Counted from the first letter of the stretch, positions 24,582-36,334 are shown. The stretch is DNA of 55,979 bases from Mycobacterium sp. 1245805.9 (GCF_001672915.1 NZ_LZKR01000020.1:1-55979), one strand, 5' to 3'. Notes: generated by a model from the sequence alone, not told the origin. Made by a program: numbers and translations.

Positions 24582-24863
24582 TTACCGCCAGCTCGCCGGC
24601 AGGTCGACTATGTGATTCGGGCAAAAGTCCTGGGCGGCCATGGACATGACGTTCCGCGCGTCCTCGGCCGACATCTTGGCTCGCAGCGTCATGAATGCGT
24701 ATTCGGCTGGCGCATAACCCGATTCGGGGCCGGCCGGATCGTCCATCAGCTGGCACGCCTCTTTTTCCCTGTCCTGGCGGCTATCGGCATGGGCCACGCC
24801 CGAGCCAAACACCAAGGCCAGGACGGCCAGCCCGCCGGCGGCGGTCGTCGTGGGGGTTCTCAC
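24582..24863 (-). CDS. Small secreted DUF732-type protein
   Basis: A 93-residue protein with a clear Sec signal peptide, VRTPTTTAAGGLAVLALVFG then AHAD as cleavage site. The mature part (EKEACQLMDDP ... DFCPNH) contains two Cys likely to form a disulfide, as in DUF732 secreted proteins of mycobacteria. GTG at 24863 was chosen because it places the basic residues directly before the hydrophobic core. The function is unknown. Confidence 0.78.
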   Translation of the reverse strand: MRTPTTTAAGGLAVLALVFGSGVAHADSRQDREKEACQLMDDPAGPESGYAPAEYAFMTLRAKMSAEDARNVMSMAAQDFCPNHIVDLPASWR

Positions 24864-24972
24864 TGGTACTTCACCTTCAGTCGCGCTTCCGACGGCCCAG
24901 TGTAAGACGCGGCGTCGGCAGGAATTCATCGAAGATCGCTCGGCGATCGCCGTCGTTGGCCAGAATGGTCCG

Positions 24973-26460
24973 GTGCAGGTCGTTGCTCAGGGGCTGATGT
25001 CGGCGGCGGAGGACGTCGGCAAGATCGGCGCCGCGCTCGAAGAGGCCAACGGCCTCGCGGCGCTGCGGACGAGCAGCATCCTGCCCGCCGGGGCCGATGA
25101 GGTCAGCGCGGCGATCACGCCGTTGTTCATCGACCAGTCGAGGATCTATCGGGAACTGGCAGCGCAGGGCCAGGCGTTCGAGCAGCGGTTCGTGCAGCTC
25201 CTCGGCGAGGCAGGCGTCGCCTACACCCAGACCGAGCAGGCCGCGCTGCAGGCGCTGCGCGACGCGATCGGCGAGTTGGAAGCACCCTTCGCCTCGTTCG
25301 CCGCGCAGGCCGAGAACCCCGCCCCCACGAGCATCCCGCCGCTGAACGTGCCGCAGAACAGCTCGGTGGCACTGATCGTCGGCGGCACCACGTTCCCCCT
25401 GCCGGACGCCAAGTACGTCGGCTCGATCATGACCAACTTCCTGAACAACCCCACGCTGTCGCCGCTGCTCGGGGCGTCGGGGCAGTCGCTTTACACGCCA
25501 GAGCAGTTCTGGCCGTTCACCCCGCAACTCGGGAATCTGACGCTGGGACAGTCGGTGTCGCAGGGCGTGCAGCTGCTCAACAACGCCATCACCACCGAAC
25601 TCGCGGCGGGCAACAAGGTGGTCGTCTACGGCACCTCGCAAAGTTCGCTGGTTGCCACCAACGAGATCCGCAACCTCATGGCCATGCCCAATCCGCCCGA
25701 TCCAACCACGTTGTCGTTCTTTTTGACCGGTGATCCGGGCAACCCCAACGGCGGGTTCTTCGAACGCTTCCCCGGCCTGTACATCCCGCTGGTCGACGTG
25801 CTGATGAACGGTGCGACGCCGCCCAATTCGCCGTACCCAACGGTGGTCTTCACCAATCAGTACGACATGGTGACGAATTTGCCCCGGTACGTGCTCAACC
25901 CCGTCAGCGACCTCAACGCGTTCATGGGGTTCGCGCTCTATCACGGGACGCACGACTACGTCGACCTGACACCGGGGCAGATCGCCAACGCGGTCGAACT
26001 GCCGACGTCGCCGGGGTACCACGGTGCCACCCACTACTACGAGCTGCTGACGCAGGACCTGCCGCTCGTCGCGCCGCTGCGTCTGTTCGTGCCGCAGCCG
26101 TTCGGCAACGCGCTGGCCGATCTGCTGCAGCCGGACCTGCGGGTGATCGTCGACATGGGCTACGGGTCGGGGGAGTACGCCGACATACCCACGCCCGCAA
26201 GCCTGTTCGAGCTGCCGAACCCGTTCACCATCGTCCCGGACCTGGTGCACGGCACGGTTCAAGGCCCGCAGGCGGCGCTGGTGGATCTCGGGCTGCTGCC
26301 GCCGTCGATGATGCCGACCGGTTACCCGTTCAACCCGGTGCTCGATCCCGGCCTGAACTTCCCGTTGCCGCAGTCCTCGGTCACCGGCGTCTCGCTGCTG
26401 ACCGGGTTCGAGGGCCAGCTGATGCGCGCGTTGGGTCTGGTCCCGAGCTGGGACAACTGA
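24973..26460 (+). CDS. PE family protein with PE-PPE (alpha/beta serine hydrolase) domain
   Basis: Residues 1-95 form a PE domain (IGAALEEANGLAALRTSSILPAG-type region, ADEVSAAITPLF, YTQTEQAALQ). After a Pro-rich linker comes the PE-PPE hydrolase domain, with the GxSxS nucleophile motif YGTSQSS (Ser222) and NQYDMVTNLPRYV and HGTHDYVDL further on. Members are cell-wall esterases/lipases exported by ESX-5 and processed after export. GTG at 24973 was chosen so that VQVVAQGLMSAAEDVGKIG aligns with the start of other PE domains; the usual MSFV opening and YxxxD/E signal are not obvious. It ends 10 bp before an SDR gene. Confidence 0.9.
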   Translation: MQVVAQGLMSAAEDVGKIGAALEEANGLAALRTSSILPAGADEVSAAITPLFIDQSRIYRELAAQGQAFEQRFVQLLGEAGVAYTQTEQAALQALRDAIGELEAPFASFAAQAENPAPTSIPPLNVPQNSSVALIVGGTTFPLPDAKYVGSIMTNFLNNPTLSPLLGASGQSLYTPEQFWPFTPQLGNLTLGQSVSQGVQLLNNAITTELAAGNKVVVYGTSQSSLVATNEIRNLMAMPNPPDPTTLSFFLTGDPGNPNGGFFERFPGLYIPLVDVLMNGATPPNSPYPTVVFTNQYDMVTNLPRYVLNPVSDLNAFMGFALYHGTHDYVDLTPGQIANAVELPTSPGYHGATHYYELLTQDLPLVAPLRLFVPQPFGNALADLLQPDLRVIVDMGYGSGEYADIPTPASLFELPNPFTIVPDLVHGTVQGPQAALVDLGLLPPSMMPTGYPFNPVLDPGLNFPLPQSSVTGVSLLTGFEGQLMRALGLVPSWDN

Positions 26461-26470
26461 GGGAAGTGTC

Positions 26471-27277
26471 ATGACCGACCGGCGCAGCCCGTTCCGGGCC
26501 GATCTGTTGCAGGGCAAAGTCGCGTTAGTCACCGGCGGCGCAACCGGGCTCGGCCTGGAGGTCGCCCGCGTTCTGGGCAACCACGGCGCCCGCGTCGCCA
26601 TTTGCAGCCGAAAGGAACCCAATCTCGAAGCGGCGGTTGCGACGTTGCGGGAGGAGGGGATTGAGGCGACATACGGCGTCTGTGACGTCCGCCGTGACGA
26701 CGAGGTGACGGCCGTCGTCGAGGAGGTGCTGGGAAAGTTCGGCCAACTCGACATCGTCGTCAACAATGCCGCCGGAAACTTTCCCGTCCCGATAAGCGGC
26801 CTCAGCCCAAAGGGATTCAAGGCCGTCGTCGACATCGACCTACTGGGTACCTTCAACGTGTCGAAGGTTGCGTACGACCTTTGGCTGCGCGATCACGGCG
26901 GCGCGGTGGTGAACATCAGCGCCGCGATCCAGTACCGCGGCATGGCCCTTCAGGCGCACGTCGTTTCGGCCAAGGCCGGCGTCGACGCGCTGAGCCGCGC
27001 CTGCGCGATCGAATGGGGCCCCGACGGGGTTCGGGTGAATGTGGTTGCCCCCGGGGCGATGTCAGGCACCGAAGGGGTCAGGCGAATCACGGGCGATGCC
27101 CAGCACCGCACCACCCAGAACCCGCTGCGGCGCCCCGGTTCCACCACCGAGGTCGCGGATGCGGTGCTGTTCCTGGCCAGCGACGCGGCGTCCTACGTGA
27201 CCGGAGCCGTCCTGGTGGTCGACGGCGGCGGATGGTTGACCGCCAGCGGCGTACCCGATTTGCCGGGCTATCACTGA
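26471..27277 (+). CDS. SDR resembling 2,4-dienoyl-CoA reductase
   Basis: A 268-residue protein: VTGGATGLGLEVARVLG, ICSRKEPN, NNAAGNFPVPISGLSPKGFK, GTFNVSKVAYD, IEWGPDGVRVNVVAPGAMSGTEG and VVDGGGWL. NNAAGNF and SGTEG are strongly reminiscent of DECR-type 2,4-dienoyl-CoA reductases of unsaturated fatty acid oxidation. As in those enzymes the usual catalytic YxxxK is changed; here the Lys is in VVSAK with no Tyr four residues before. The substrate is therefore probably an acyl-CoA. It may be co-transcribed with the PE lipase 10 bp upstream, which would link lipid hydrolysis and beta-oxidation. Confidence 0.82.
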   Translation: MTDRRSPFRADLLQGKVALVTGGATGLGLEVARVLGNHGARVAICSRKEPNLEAAVATLREEGIEATYGVCDVRRDDEVTAVVEEVLGKFGQLDIVVNNAAGNFPVPISGLSPKGFKAVVDIDLLGTFNVSKVAYDLWLRDHGGAVVNISAAIQYRGMALQAHVVSAKAGVDALSRACAIEWGPDGVRVNVVAPGAMSGTEGVRRITGDAQHRTTQNPLRRPGSTTEVADAVLFLASDAASYVTGAVLVVDGGGWLTASGVPDLPGYH

Positions 27278-27290
27278 GTCGCGGGCCGGC

Positions 27291-29807
<2,517 letters not shown>

Positions 29808-29952
29808 CGTGGGTCCTACTCCCTAGGGGTGGGCGGCAGGTGAGTCAGTGTTGCAGCGATGTTTGCACATCAGGCGCGCAATTGCCGTCTGAGAAGTGAA
29901 CGCCAGCCCACATACTGGCGACGAGCAAGCGTTGCGGTCCGCAACGCAAGCG

Positions 29953-30792
29953 TCAGCTGTCGGGCTTGAAGCGGTACGTCTCGCCGTGAGCGAGGTAGAC
30001 GAATTTGGTGCTCGTGGTCGAGGCCTGGGCTGCCCGCTTGAAGTCGTCGAGACCGGACAGGAAGACCGAGAAGTCGTTGTAGTGGATCGGGATCGCGGTG
30101 CGAGGTTTGGTGATCTCGACGGCCCTCACGCCTTGCTCGCCGGTCATCGTGACGACCGTGACAAGGAAGGTCGTGCCACCGGTGTGGATCAGGCCGAGGT
30201 CGATGTCGGGGTAGCGGCGCGGGATTTCCTCGAGGCTGTCGACGAGCATCGTGTCCCCGGTGATGTAGAGCCGGTAGAGGTTGTCGTCATTGCGGCTGAA
30301 GTCGAGCAAGTGCCCGTTGACGGGCATCAGCAGTTCGTTGACCGCCTCGTCCGTGGAGTGCTTGCCCGGCATGGCGGTGATGGTCAACGTCGCGTCGCCC
30401 TTGTGCACCGCGAGCGACTCCCAGGTGTCGAGGGCATAGCCGCGCTCGAAACCCAGAGCGCTGAGCTTGTCCACCGCGTCAGCCGTCGACACGATGGGCA
30501 GGTTCTTGTCGAGCTGTTGTGCGGCGACGTCGTCGAAATGGTCGCCGTGGTAGTGCGACAAGACGATCAGGTCGATAGGTGGCAGGTCGGCGATCTGGCA
30601 GGCGGGCTCGACTTCGCGACGGGCCCAGATGCCGTGGCCCAAATTGACGTGCTCGCCTTTGTGGAGGAAGGCGGGATCGGTCAGGATCGTCAGGCCGCAA
30701 AACCGGATCAGGGTGGTGGCGTTACCGATATAATAAACACCGCCTTCGTCGAAATCGGCTGTGCCACTGCTCGTTAGGTTCAAGGAAGCCAC
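29953..30792 (-). CDS. MBL-fold metal-dependent hydrolase (UPF0173-like)
   Basis: A 279-residue metallo-beta-lactamase-fold protein with LSHYHGDHFDD (His80, His82, Asp84, His85), a central GKHST His, TGDTML, a further HTGG and IPIHYNDFSVF for the remaining ligands. It resembles UPF0173/YtkL-type hydrolases that act on esters or lactones. There is no signal peptide. GTG start 8 nt after GGAAGGAGAG. The substrate is unknown. Confidence 0.87.
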   Translation of the reverse strand: MASLNLTSSGTADFDEGGVYYIGNATTLIRFCGLTILTDPAFLHKGEHVNLGHGIWARREVEPACQIADLPPIDLIVLSHYHGDHFDDVAAQQLDKNLPIVSTADAVDKLSALGFERGYALDTWESLAVHKGDATLTITAMPGKHSTDEAVNELLMPVNGHLLDFSRNDDNLYRLYITGDTMLVDSLEEIPRRYPDIDLGLIHTGGTTFLVTVVTMTGEQGVRAVEITKPRTAIPIHYNDFSVFLSGLDDFKRAAQASTTSTKFVYLAHGETYRFKPDS

Positions 30793-30961
30793 CGCGTGCT
30801 CTCCTTCCAGGGGTGATTCCCTGCCATCGTGATGCTCGTCCCGCTACCGGTTTTGGGATATGGCGTTTCCAGTCTGAAGCAGATCGTGCCGACGGGCTAG
30901 ACCCGCGGCGTTCAGGTCCCGCTATGCACCGCGATGCGGCTACGGCGCAGAATGCTCAGCA

Positions 30962-32458
30962 GTGGACCAGCGCACGAGCGGTGAACCCGTAGAGCCACGC
31001 CAGTTGCCGTTGGCGTCGGGCGGCGCGCGCTGGCTGATCGCCGCGGCCGTCCTCGGTTCGGGGATCGCGTTGCTGGATGGCACCGTGGTCAACGTCGCGC
31101 TGCCGGCCATCGGCCGCGACCTGGGCGGAGGTCTGACCGGTCAACAGTGGGTCCTCGACGGCTACCTGCTGACGCTGAGTGCGCTGCTGCTCGCCGGTGG
31201 CGCGGCGGGCGACCGCTATGGGCGCCGAAGGGTTTTCATCGCCGGGCTGGTCGTTTTCACCGCCGCGTCTGTGGTCTGCGGTCTTTCGCCGACGGTCGGA
31301 TGGCTGGTCGGCGCCCGGCTGGCGCAGGGTGTCGGCGCGGCGGCGCTGGTTCCGGGCAGCCTGGCGTTGATCGACGCCGGCATCGTCGACGACGACCGGG
31401 GCCGGGCCGTCGGGATCTGGGCCGGCATGTCGGGGGTGACGACGGCGCTCGGCCCGTTCATCGGCGGCTGGCTGGTGGATGCGGCGTCGTGGCGCTGGGT
31501 GTTCTTCTTGAACCTCCCGCTGGCCGTGGCGGTGGTGTGGATCGCCGCCCGGCACATCCCCGAATCGCGCGATCCGACGGCGCGGGGCCGTCCGGACGTT
31601 CTGGGAACCGCCGCCGTCACCGTCGGGCTGTCCGGGGTGATCTACGCGCTCATCGAGGCGCCTTCGCGCGGTTGGACATTCGCCACGGCGATCGCCGCCG
31701 CCGTCGGCGCGGCGGCGCTGCTTGCTTTCCCAATGATCGAACGACGCGCGCAATCACCGCTTCTGCCCTTGCAGCTGTTGCGATCCCGGCAATTCACCGG
31801 CGCCAACCTCGCGACCCTGGCCGTCTACACCGCCGTCGGCGGGGCACTATTCCTGTTGGCCCTGCAGCTGCAACAGAGCCTGCACTACTCCGCGCTCGCG
31901 GCGGGGCTGGCGATGCTGCCGATGACGGTGATCATGCTGATCGGCTCGCCGTGGGCCGGCGCGCTCGGGCAGCGGGCTGGGCCGCGGCTGCCGATGACGG
32001 TCGGGCCGTTGATCGCCGCGGCGGGACTGGCGTTGATGGCGCGGATCGCGCCCGGGGCAACCTACCTCGGCGCGGTGCTGCCCGCGGTCGTCGTGTTCGG
32101 CGTCGGGCTGGCGATCACCGTGGCGCCGTTGACCGCAGCCGTCCTGTCCGCCGTCCCCGACGGCTACGCGGGCACCGCCTCCGGCGTCAACAACGCCGTC
32201 GCGCGCCTCGCCGGGTTGCTTGCCGTCGCCGTGCTGCCGGCTGCGGCCGGCATCAGCGCCGGCCCGGGTCAGCCGCTCGGTCCCGGTTTCTCGGTGGCGA
32301 TGATCATCACCGCCGTCGCATGCGTGGTCGGCGCATTCATCGCGGCGCTGACCGTCCGGACCGGCGGGGATTTCGCCCACCAGATGCTGCCCGGCATCAA
32401 CCACGCCTGCCAAGACCCGTGCACCAGACGCCCGGGCCTCGCCGGGGACGCGGCCTAG
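30962..32458 (+). CDS. MFS transporter, DHA2 (14-TM) drug-efflux type
   Basis: A 498-residue polytopic membrane protein. Motif C-like GSGIALLDGTVVNVALPAI in TM1, motif A GGAAGDRYGRRR in loop 2-3, GARLAQGVGAAALVPGSLAL in TM4 and WRWVFFLNLPLAVAVVW in the middle place it in the DHA2 family of proton-driven exporters. GTG at 30962. The last four bases overlap the 3' end of the convergent MMPL gene, leaving no room for a separate terminator. The exported compound is unknown. Confidence 0.92.
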   Translation: MDQRTSGEPVEPRQLPLASGGARWLIAAAVLGSGIALLDGTVVNVALPAIGRDLGGGLTGQQWVLDGYLLTLSALLLAGGAAGDRYGRRRVFIAGLVVFTAASVVCGLSPTVGWLVGARLAQGVGAAALVPGSLALIDAGIVDDDRGRAVGIWAGMSGVTTALGPFIGGWLVDAASWRWVFFLNLPLAVAVVWIAARHIPESRDPTARGRPDVLGTAAVTVGLSGVIYALIEAPSRGWTFATAIAAAVGAAALLAFPMIERRAQSPLLPLQLLRSRQFTGANLATLAVYTAVGGALFLLALQLQQSLHYSALAAGLAMLPMTVIMLIGSPWAGALGQRAGPRLPMTVGPLIAAAGLALMARIAPGATYLGAVLPAVVVFGVGLAITVAPLTAAVLSAVPDGYAGTASGVNNAVARLAGLLAVAVLPAAAGISAGPGQPLGPGFSVAMIITAVACVVGAFIAALTVRTGGDFAHQMLPGINHACQDPCTRRPGLAGDAA

Positions 32459-34830
32459 GCTGGGAATGCGGAAAGCGCCTCGGGGATATCGTGACTTCTC
32501 GTCGCGGTCGTCTGGCGCGCAACGGCGCCACCCTCACTGATTCCGAACCGCCCGTGCAGCCGTGCCAGGCACGTGGGCGCCCACCAATTCCGCCGTCCCA
32601 TCACGTGCATGAACGCCGGCAGCAGCACCACCCGCACCAGCGTGGCGTCCGCGGCCACGGCCAGCGTGAGGCCCACTCCGAACATCCGCATGAACGACAC
32701 CTGCGCGGCGATCAATGCGGCGAACGAGATCGACATCACCAGCGCCGCCGCGGTTACCACCCGACCGGTGCGGGCCACGCCGAGCGCGACGCTCTCGTCG
32801 TTGTCGGCGCGGGTGCGTCCCGAGGCGAGCCAGAATTCACGGATGCGCGAAACAACGAAGACTTCGTAGTCCATCGACAGGCCGAAGGCGATGCAGAACA
32901 GCAGCACCGGAATGTTGGCCACCAGTGTTCCGGTGGATGTGGTCCCGAGGCCGCCGAGGTGATGGTCCTGGAAGATCCACACCATCGCGCCGAACGCCGC
33001 TGTCAGCGAAAGCACGTTGAGGACAAGAGCTTTGAGCGGCATCACGACGCTGCCCGTCAGGAGGAACAGCAATACGAACGTGACCGCGGCGATCAGGCCC
33101 AGCACCAGCGGCAGCCGCGACGTGATCGCGTTGACGCTGTCGCGATTGGTCTGCGCGGTCCCGCCGAACTCCACCGTCCTCCCGTCGGGACGCGGTACCG
33201 CGTGCAGGCGACGCAGCTGGGCCTCGGACCGGTCGGAGAACAGCGGCGCGGTGGTCCTGACGGTGAGAAACGCGCTGCCCTCTACCCGGCCGGTCGGCGC
33301 CGACGGGGGAGCGACCGGCGCCCCGGCCACGAAGGTGCCGACCGGACCCGACACCGCCGACACGTCGGGCACCCGCGACAGATCCGCTGCGTACCTGGCG
33401 ATTTCGGCGTCCGGCACACCGCCGACGTCCGGGGCGACGATACTGACCGAGGTGGCCGAGTCGTTGGCGAAATCGGTGCGCAACTGCTCGCCGACCTGGC
33501 GAGCCGAAGCGGAGTCCGGCAGCACCCGGTCGTCGGGAAATCCCCACCGCACCCCGAGGAACGGCATACCGACCAGCAACAACAAACCGACTACGCTCAG
33601 TCCGATCGGAATCGCATGCCGGATGACGAATTTCGTTGAACGAAACCAGAATTCGTTTTCTACGTGCGGCTGGCCCGGCGCCGTCCGGCCGCGCACGCGG
33701 CGCACCAACCGGCCCACGTCCAGCGCGTTCAGTCGATCCCCGAGCAGGACGATGGCCGCGGGCGTGATCACCACCGCCGCCGTCGCGGTGAACGCGACCG
33801 TCGCGATTCCCGCGTAGCCGAACGACTTCAGGAAGTGCATCGGGAACAGGATCATTGCGGCCATCGACAGCGCGACCGTCGTCGCCGAGAACAACACCGT
33901 GCGGCCCGCCGTCGCCATGGTGCGTATGAGCGCGTCGTCACGGCTCGCCCCGTCGGCCATCTCGTCCCGGAAGCGGCTGACGATGAGCAGCGTGTAGTCG
34001 ATCGCCAAGGCCAGGCCCAAGGCGGTGCTGAGGTTGAGCGCAAAGATCGACACATCGGTGGTGAACGCGATCAGGCGCAGCACCGCCAGTGCGCCGAGGA
34101 TCGACATTCCGCCGATTGCGATCGGCAAGGCGGCGGCGAACAAGCCGCCGAACACCCAGACCAGGACGAGGAAGCTGAGCGGTATGGCGATCGCCTCCAC
34201 CACCAGCAGATCGCGCTGCGCCTGCCCGGTGATCTGCGCGTTGACCATCGCGACGCCGCCCGACGCCACGCTGACCCCATTGCGGTCGTGCGCGAATCGC
34301 TGCGACAGGGCATCGGCGTATTTCTGTGAGTCGGTCTCGCTGCCACCGATACCCGCGACGATCAGCCCGGACCTGCCGTCCTTGCTCACCAGCGACGCGG
34401 CGGCGGGGGGCGGCGCCGTCCACGCCGAGGTCACGCTGGTCACATGCGCGGACCGGCTCAGCTGATCGGCGATATCGGTGCCGACCGCGCGGGCCGCCGT
34501 GCTCATTGCGCCGTCCCGGTCGGAAATGATGAACAGCAATTGCACGTCGCCCTGGCCGAACTTGTCGGTCAGAAGCTTTGTTGCCCTTGCCGATTCGGAC
34601 GTGGGATCCTGCAGTCCGCCGGCCGACAGGCTCTTGGCGACCGGGATTCCGAAGATGCCCGCGGCGACCATCACGAGCGCCGCGGTGGCGATGGTCCGTG
34701 CCGGTGCGGCGATCGCCAGCTCTGCGATGCGGCGCAGCAGGTCGCCCCGGAATGCACGGGTGATGTCGGTGACCGCCGTCCGACGGGTCACGGTTCCAGA
34801 CTGTCCGATGCCGCCCGCCATGGGGACCAC
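32455..34830 (-). CDS. MMPL family RND transporter
   Basis: A 791-residue protein with two repeats of one TM helix, a large extracytoplasmic domain and a five-TM bundle. Repeat 1 contains ALGLALAIDYTLLIVSRFRD, and repeat 2 AFGLSMDYEVFVVSRIRE, the Asp-Tyr pairs of the MMPL proton relay. It is shorter than MmpL3-type lipid exporters and lacks the long C-terminal tail, so it resembles the YdfJ-like group. GTG at 34830. Divergent TetR gene 116 bp away is the likely regulator. The substrate is unknown. Confidence 0.92.
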   Translation of the reverse strand: MVPMAGGIGQSGTVTRRTAVTDITRAFRGDLLRRIAELAIAAPARTIATAALVMVAAGIFGIPVAKSLSAGGLQDPTSESARATKLLTDKFGQGDVQLLFIISDRDGAMSTAARAVGTDIADQLSRSAHVTSVTSAWTAPPPAAASLVSKDGRSGLIVAGIGGSETDSQKYADALSQRFAHDRNGVSVASGGVAMVNAQITGQAQRDLLVVEAIAIPLSFLVLVWVFGGLFAAALPIAIGGMSILGALAVLRLIAFTTDVSIFALNLSTALGLALAIDYTLLIVSRFRDEMADGASRDDALIRTMATAGRTVLFSATTVALSMAAMILFPMHFLKSFGYAGIATVAFTATAAVVITPAAIVLLGDRLNALDVGRLVRRVRGRTAPGQPHVENEFWFRSTKFVIRHAIPIGLSVVGLLLLVGMPFLGVRWGFPDDRVLPDSASARQVGEQLRTDFANDSATSVSIVAPDVGGVPDAEIARYAADLSRVPDVSAVSGPVGTFVAGAPVAPPSAPTGRVEGSAFLTVRTTAPLFSDRSEAQLRRLHAVPRPDGRTVEFGGTAQTNRDSVNAITSRLPLVLGLIAAVTFVLLFLLTGSVVMPLKALVLNVLSLTAAFGAMVWIFQDHHLGGLGTTSTGTLVANIPVLLFCIAFGLSMDYEVFVVSRIREFWLASGRTRADNDESVALGVARTGRVVTAAALVMSISFAALIAAQVSFMRMFGVGLTLAVAADATLVRVVLLPAFMHVMGRRNWWAPTCLARLHGRFGISEGGAVARQTTATRSHDIPEALSAFPA

Positions 34831-34862
34831 CCGCCCTTAAAGAAATTCCGATCTCAACGGTC

Positions 34863-34940
34863 GGTGACTTTTGTCAACAATGGGTGACTTGAAGCGTACG
34901 CCGCGTCGGGATCTCAAGTCAACAGCGGCTGACATACAGT
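34863..34940. promoter_or_regulatory. TetR/MMPL divergent control region
   Basis: GGTGACTT occurs at 34863-34870 and 34883-34890, exactly 20 bp apart; TTGTCAACAA lies between them, and an inverted relative, AAGTCAAC, lies near 34917. TACAGT (34935-34940) is a TANNNT -10 whose last base is 7 nt before the TetR ATG, predicting a leaderless message. The repeats are good candidate TetR half-sites. Confidence 0.45.
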
Positions 34941-34946
34941 TTGGGG

Positions 34947-35507
34947 ATGGGTACGAAGAGGCCTCGAAACGCAGCTCAGACCCGTGCCGACATCCTCGCG
35001 GCGGCGCGCCGCCGTTTCGCGACGGAAGGTTTCGAGCGCACCACGCTGCGGGCCATCGCGGCGGATGTCGGCGTGGATGCTGCGCTGGTGATCCGCTACT
35101 TCGGCAGCAAGCAGGACTTGTTCGCCACAGCGACCGAATTCACCATCAAGCTGCCCGACCTGACCAGGGCCGACCCTGGCGACATTGCGGACATGCTGCT
35201 GCCGCGCTATTTCGCGGTGTGGGAGGACGACCAGTCGTTCCTGGCATTGCTGCGGGCGGCTATGACAAGCCGGGTCGCGGCGGACACGCTCAATGAAACC
35301 TTGGCCACGCACGTTGCGCCGACGCTGAGGGGCGCCACGCCGGACCATCACCTGCAGCGGATTGCGTTGACGGATGCGTTCGTCATCGGGCTTGCCGCGA
35401 CGCGATCCGTGCTCGCCACACCGATAGCCAACCTCAGCCGCGAAGAACTCAGCCGCTGGGCCGGCCCGGTGTTTCGGCAGCTGCTAACTGGACCGGCCCC
35501 GTCGTAG
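34947..35507 (+). CDS. TetR family transcriptional regulator
   Basis: A 186-residue regulator with the TetR helix-turn-helix: RADILAAARRRFATEGFERT, LRAIAADVGVDAALVIRYFG, SKQDLFATA. The C-terminal ligand domain is helical and short. ATG at 34947 was chosen over the in-frame TTG at 34941 because of the leaderless -10 spacing. It is divergent from the MMPL transporter, the usual arrangement for a local repressor of an exporter; the inducing ligand is probably a compound it exports. Confidence 0.9.
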   Translation: MGTKRPRNAAQTRADILAAARRRFATEGFERTTLRAIAADVGVDAALVIRYFGSKQDLFATATEFTIKLPDLTRADPGDIADMLLPRYFAVWEDDQSFLALLRAAMTSRVAADTLNETLATHVAPTLRGATPDHHLQRIALTDAFVIGLAATRSVLATPIANLSREELSRWAGPVFRQLLTGPAPS

Positions 35508-35516
35508 CTGCCGTCC

Positions 35517-36230
35517 CTAACCGGTGACCGTCATCTGGTCGTCGCTGCTGGCCCACGACCGGGCGAAGACGTCGATCGGCACCTGCTCGTCGCGGCCCTC
35601 CTCGATGCCGCTGTCGTTGAGGTGAACGACGCCGGAGGCGGTGTCCACGCCGGTGACCACGACGGCGTGGTTGGCTTCCGGTTGGCCGTCCGGGGTCTTG
35701 TCCTCGACCGGCTCGCGCCAGATGACTTCGGAGTTGACCCCCACGATCACCTTGCGTCCCTTGGCCAGATCCCGCTCGAGCGCCGCCATCCCCGTCGGGA
35801 CACCGGTCTTCGCGGCGCTCTCCTCGTCGGTCGAAACGGCCCGGATGCCGTAATGCGCGAGCAGCGCCGGCTCGTCGTCGAACGAGGTGCCGTCGCCGGG
35901 CTTGCGCTTCTTCGGCTTGGTATAGATCGGCCCGGCGTGGACGGTGCTCGGCGTGGATTGGGCCAGCTTGACGATGGCCTGCTCGGTGGGCGGCTTGCCG
36001 GTCAGTTCACCGACCACGTCGGCGACCGCCATTTCCACGCAGTCGTCCTCATATCCCTGGTAGCGCCAGAACGGGGCGGCCGCCGCGGGGTTGCCGTACA
36101 GCGTGCCCTCGCCGCGAGGCGGGTCGGGCGTGGCGTGCGCGGTGCCCACCGCCAGGCCCAGCGCGGTGGCGGCGGCCAGCATGGCGACGCCCGCGGCCCG
36201 GGCCGCGGGCCCAATGCGCGTGCCGATCAT
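35517..36230 (-). CDS. Secreted C39-like cysteine peptidase domain protein
   Basis: A 237-residue exported protein with a signal peptide (hydrophobic residues 13-30, cleavage near AHATPD). The mature part resembles C39-type papain folds: Cys64 in GYEDDCVEMAVADVVGELTG, His188 in EANHAVVVTGVD, and Asn205-Asp206 in HLNDSG give a plausible Cys-His-Asn/Asp triad. It lacks a transporter domain, so it is not a bacteriocin-processing ABC protein. It may be a cell-wall peptidase or amidase, or an inactive relative. It ends 9 bp after the convergent TetR stop. Confidence 0.8.
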   Translation of the reverse strand: MIGTRIGPAARAAGVAMLAAATALGLAVGTAHATPDPPRGEGTLYGNPAAAAPFWRYQGYEDDCVEMAVADVVGELTGKPPTEQAIVKLAQSTPSTVHAGPIYTKPKKRKPGDGTSFDDEPALLAHYGIRAVSTDEESAAKTGVPTGMAALERDLAKGRKVIVGVNSEVIWREPVEDKTPDGQPEANHAVVVTGVDTASGVVHLNDSGIEEGRDEQVPIDVFARSWASSDDQMTVTG

Positions 36231-36257
36231 GCCGGGAATATCTCAGGAGTGCGGCGC

Positions 36258-36321
36258 GGCGTTACTTTGTTTCGGCGTCACTTTGTTTCGGCGTTACGTT
36301 GTTCCGGCGTTACGTTGTTTG
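36258..36321. repeat. Four tandem copies of a 16-bp repeat
   Basis: Copies start at 36258, 36274, 36290 and 36306: GGCGTTACTTTGTTTC, GGCGTCACTTTGTTTC, GGCGTTACGTTGTTCC and GGCGTTACGTTGTTTG. They are in perfect register with no insertions. The array fills the space between divergent genes (C39-like start 36230, hydrolase start 36335). It could be a VNTR-type minisatellite or a set of direct-repeat binding sites. Confidence 0.85.
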
Positions 36322-36334
36322 GGTGCCACGACCC

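Noticed and set aside
24269..24649. 126-codon plus-strand frame crossing the intergenic region
   Set aside because: Composition is AT-rich without codon bias, it overlaps two real genes, and no family features are seen.
36258..36321. GlnR box reading of the GTTAC repeats
   Set aside because: GlnR sites need GTnAC-n6-GnAAC; here GTTAC recurs every 16 bp with no AAC half-site in place.
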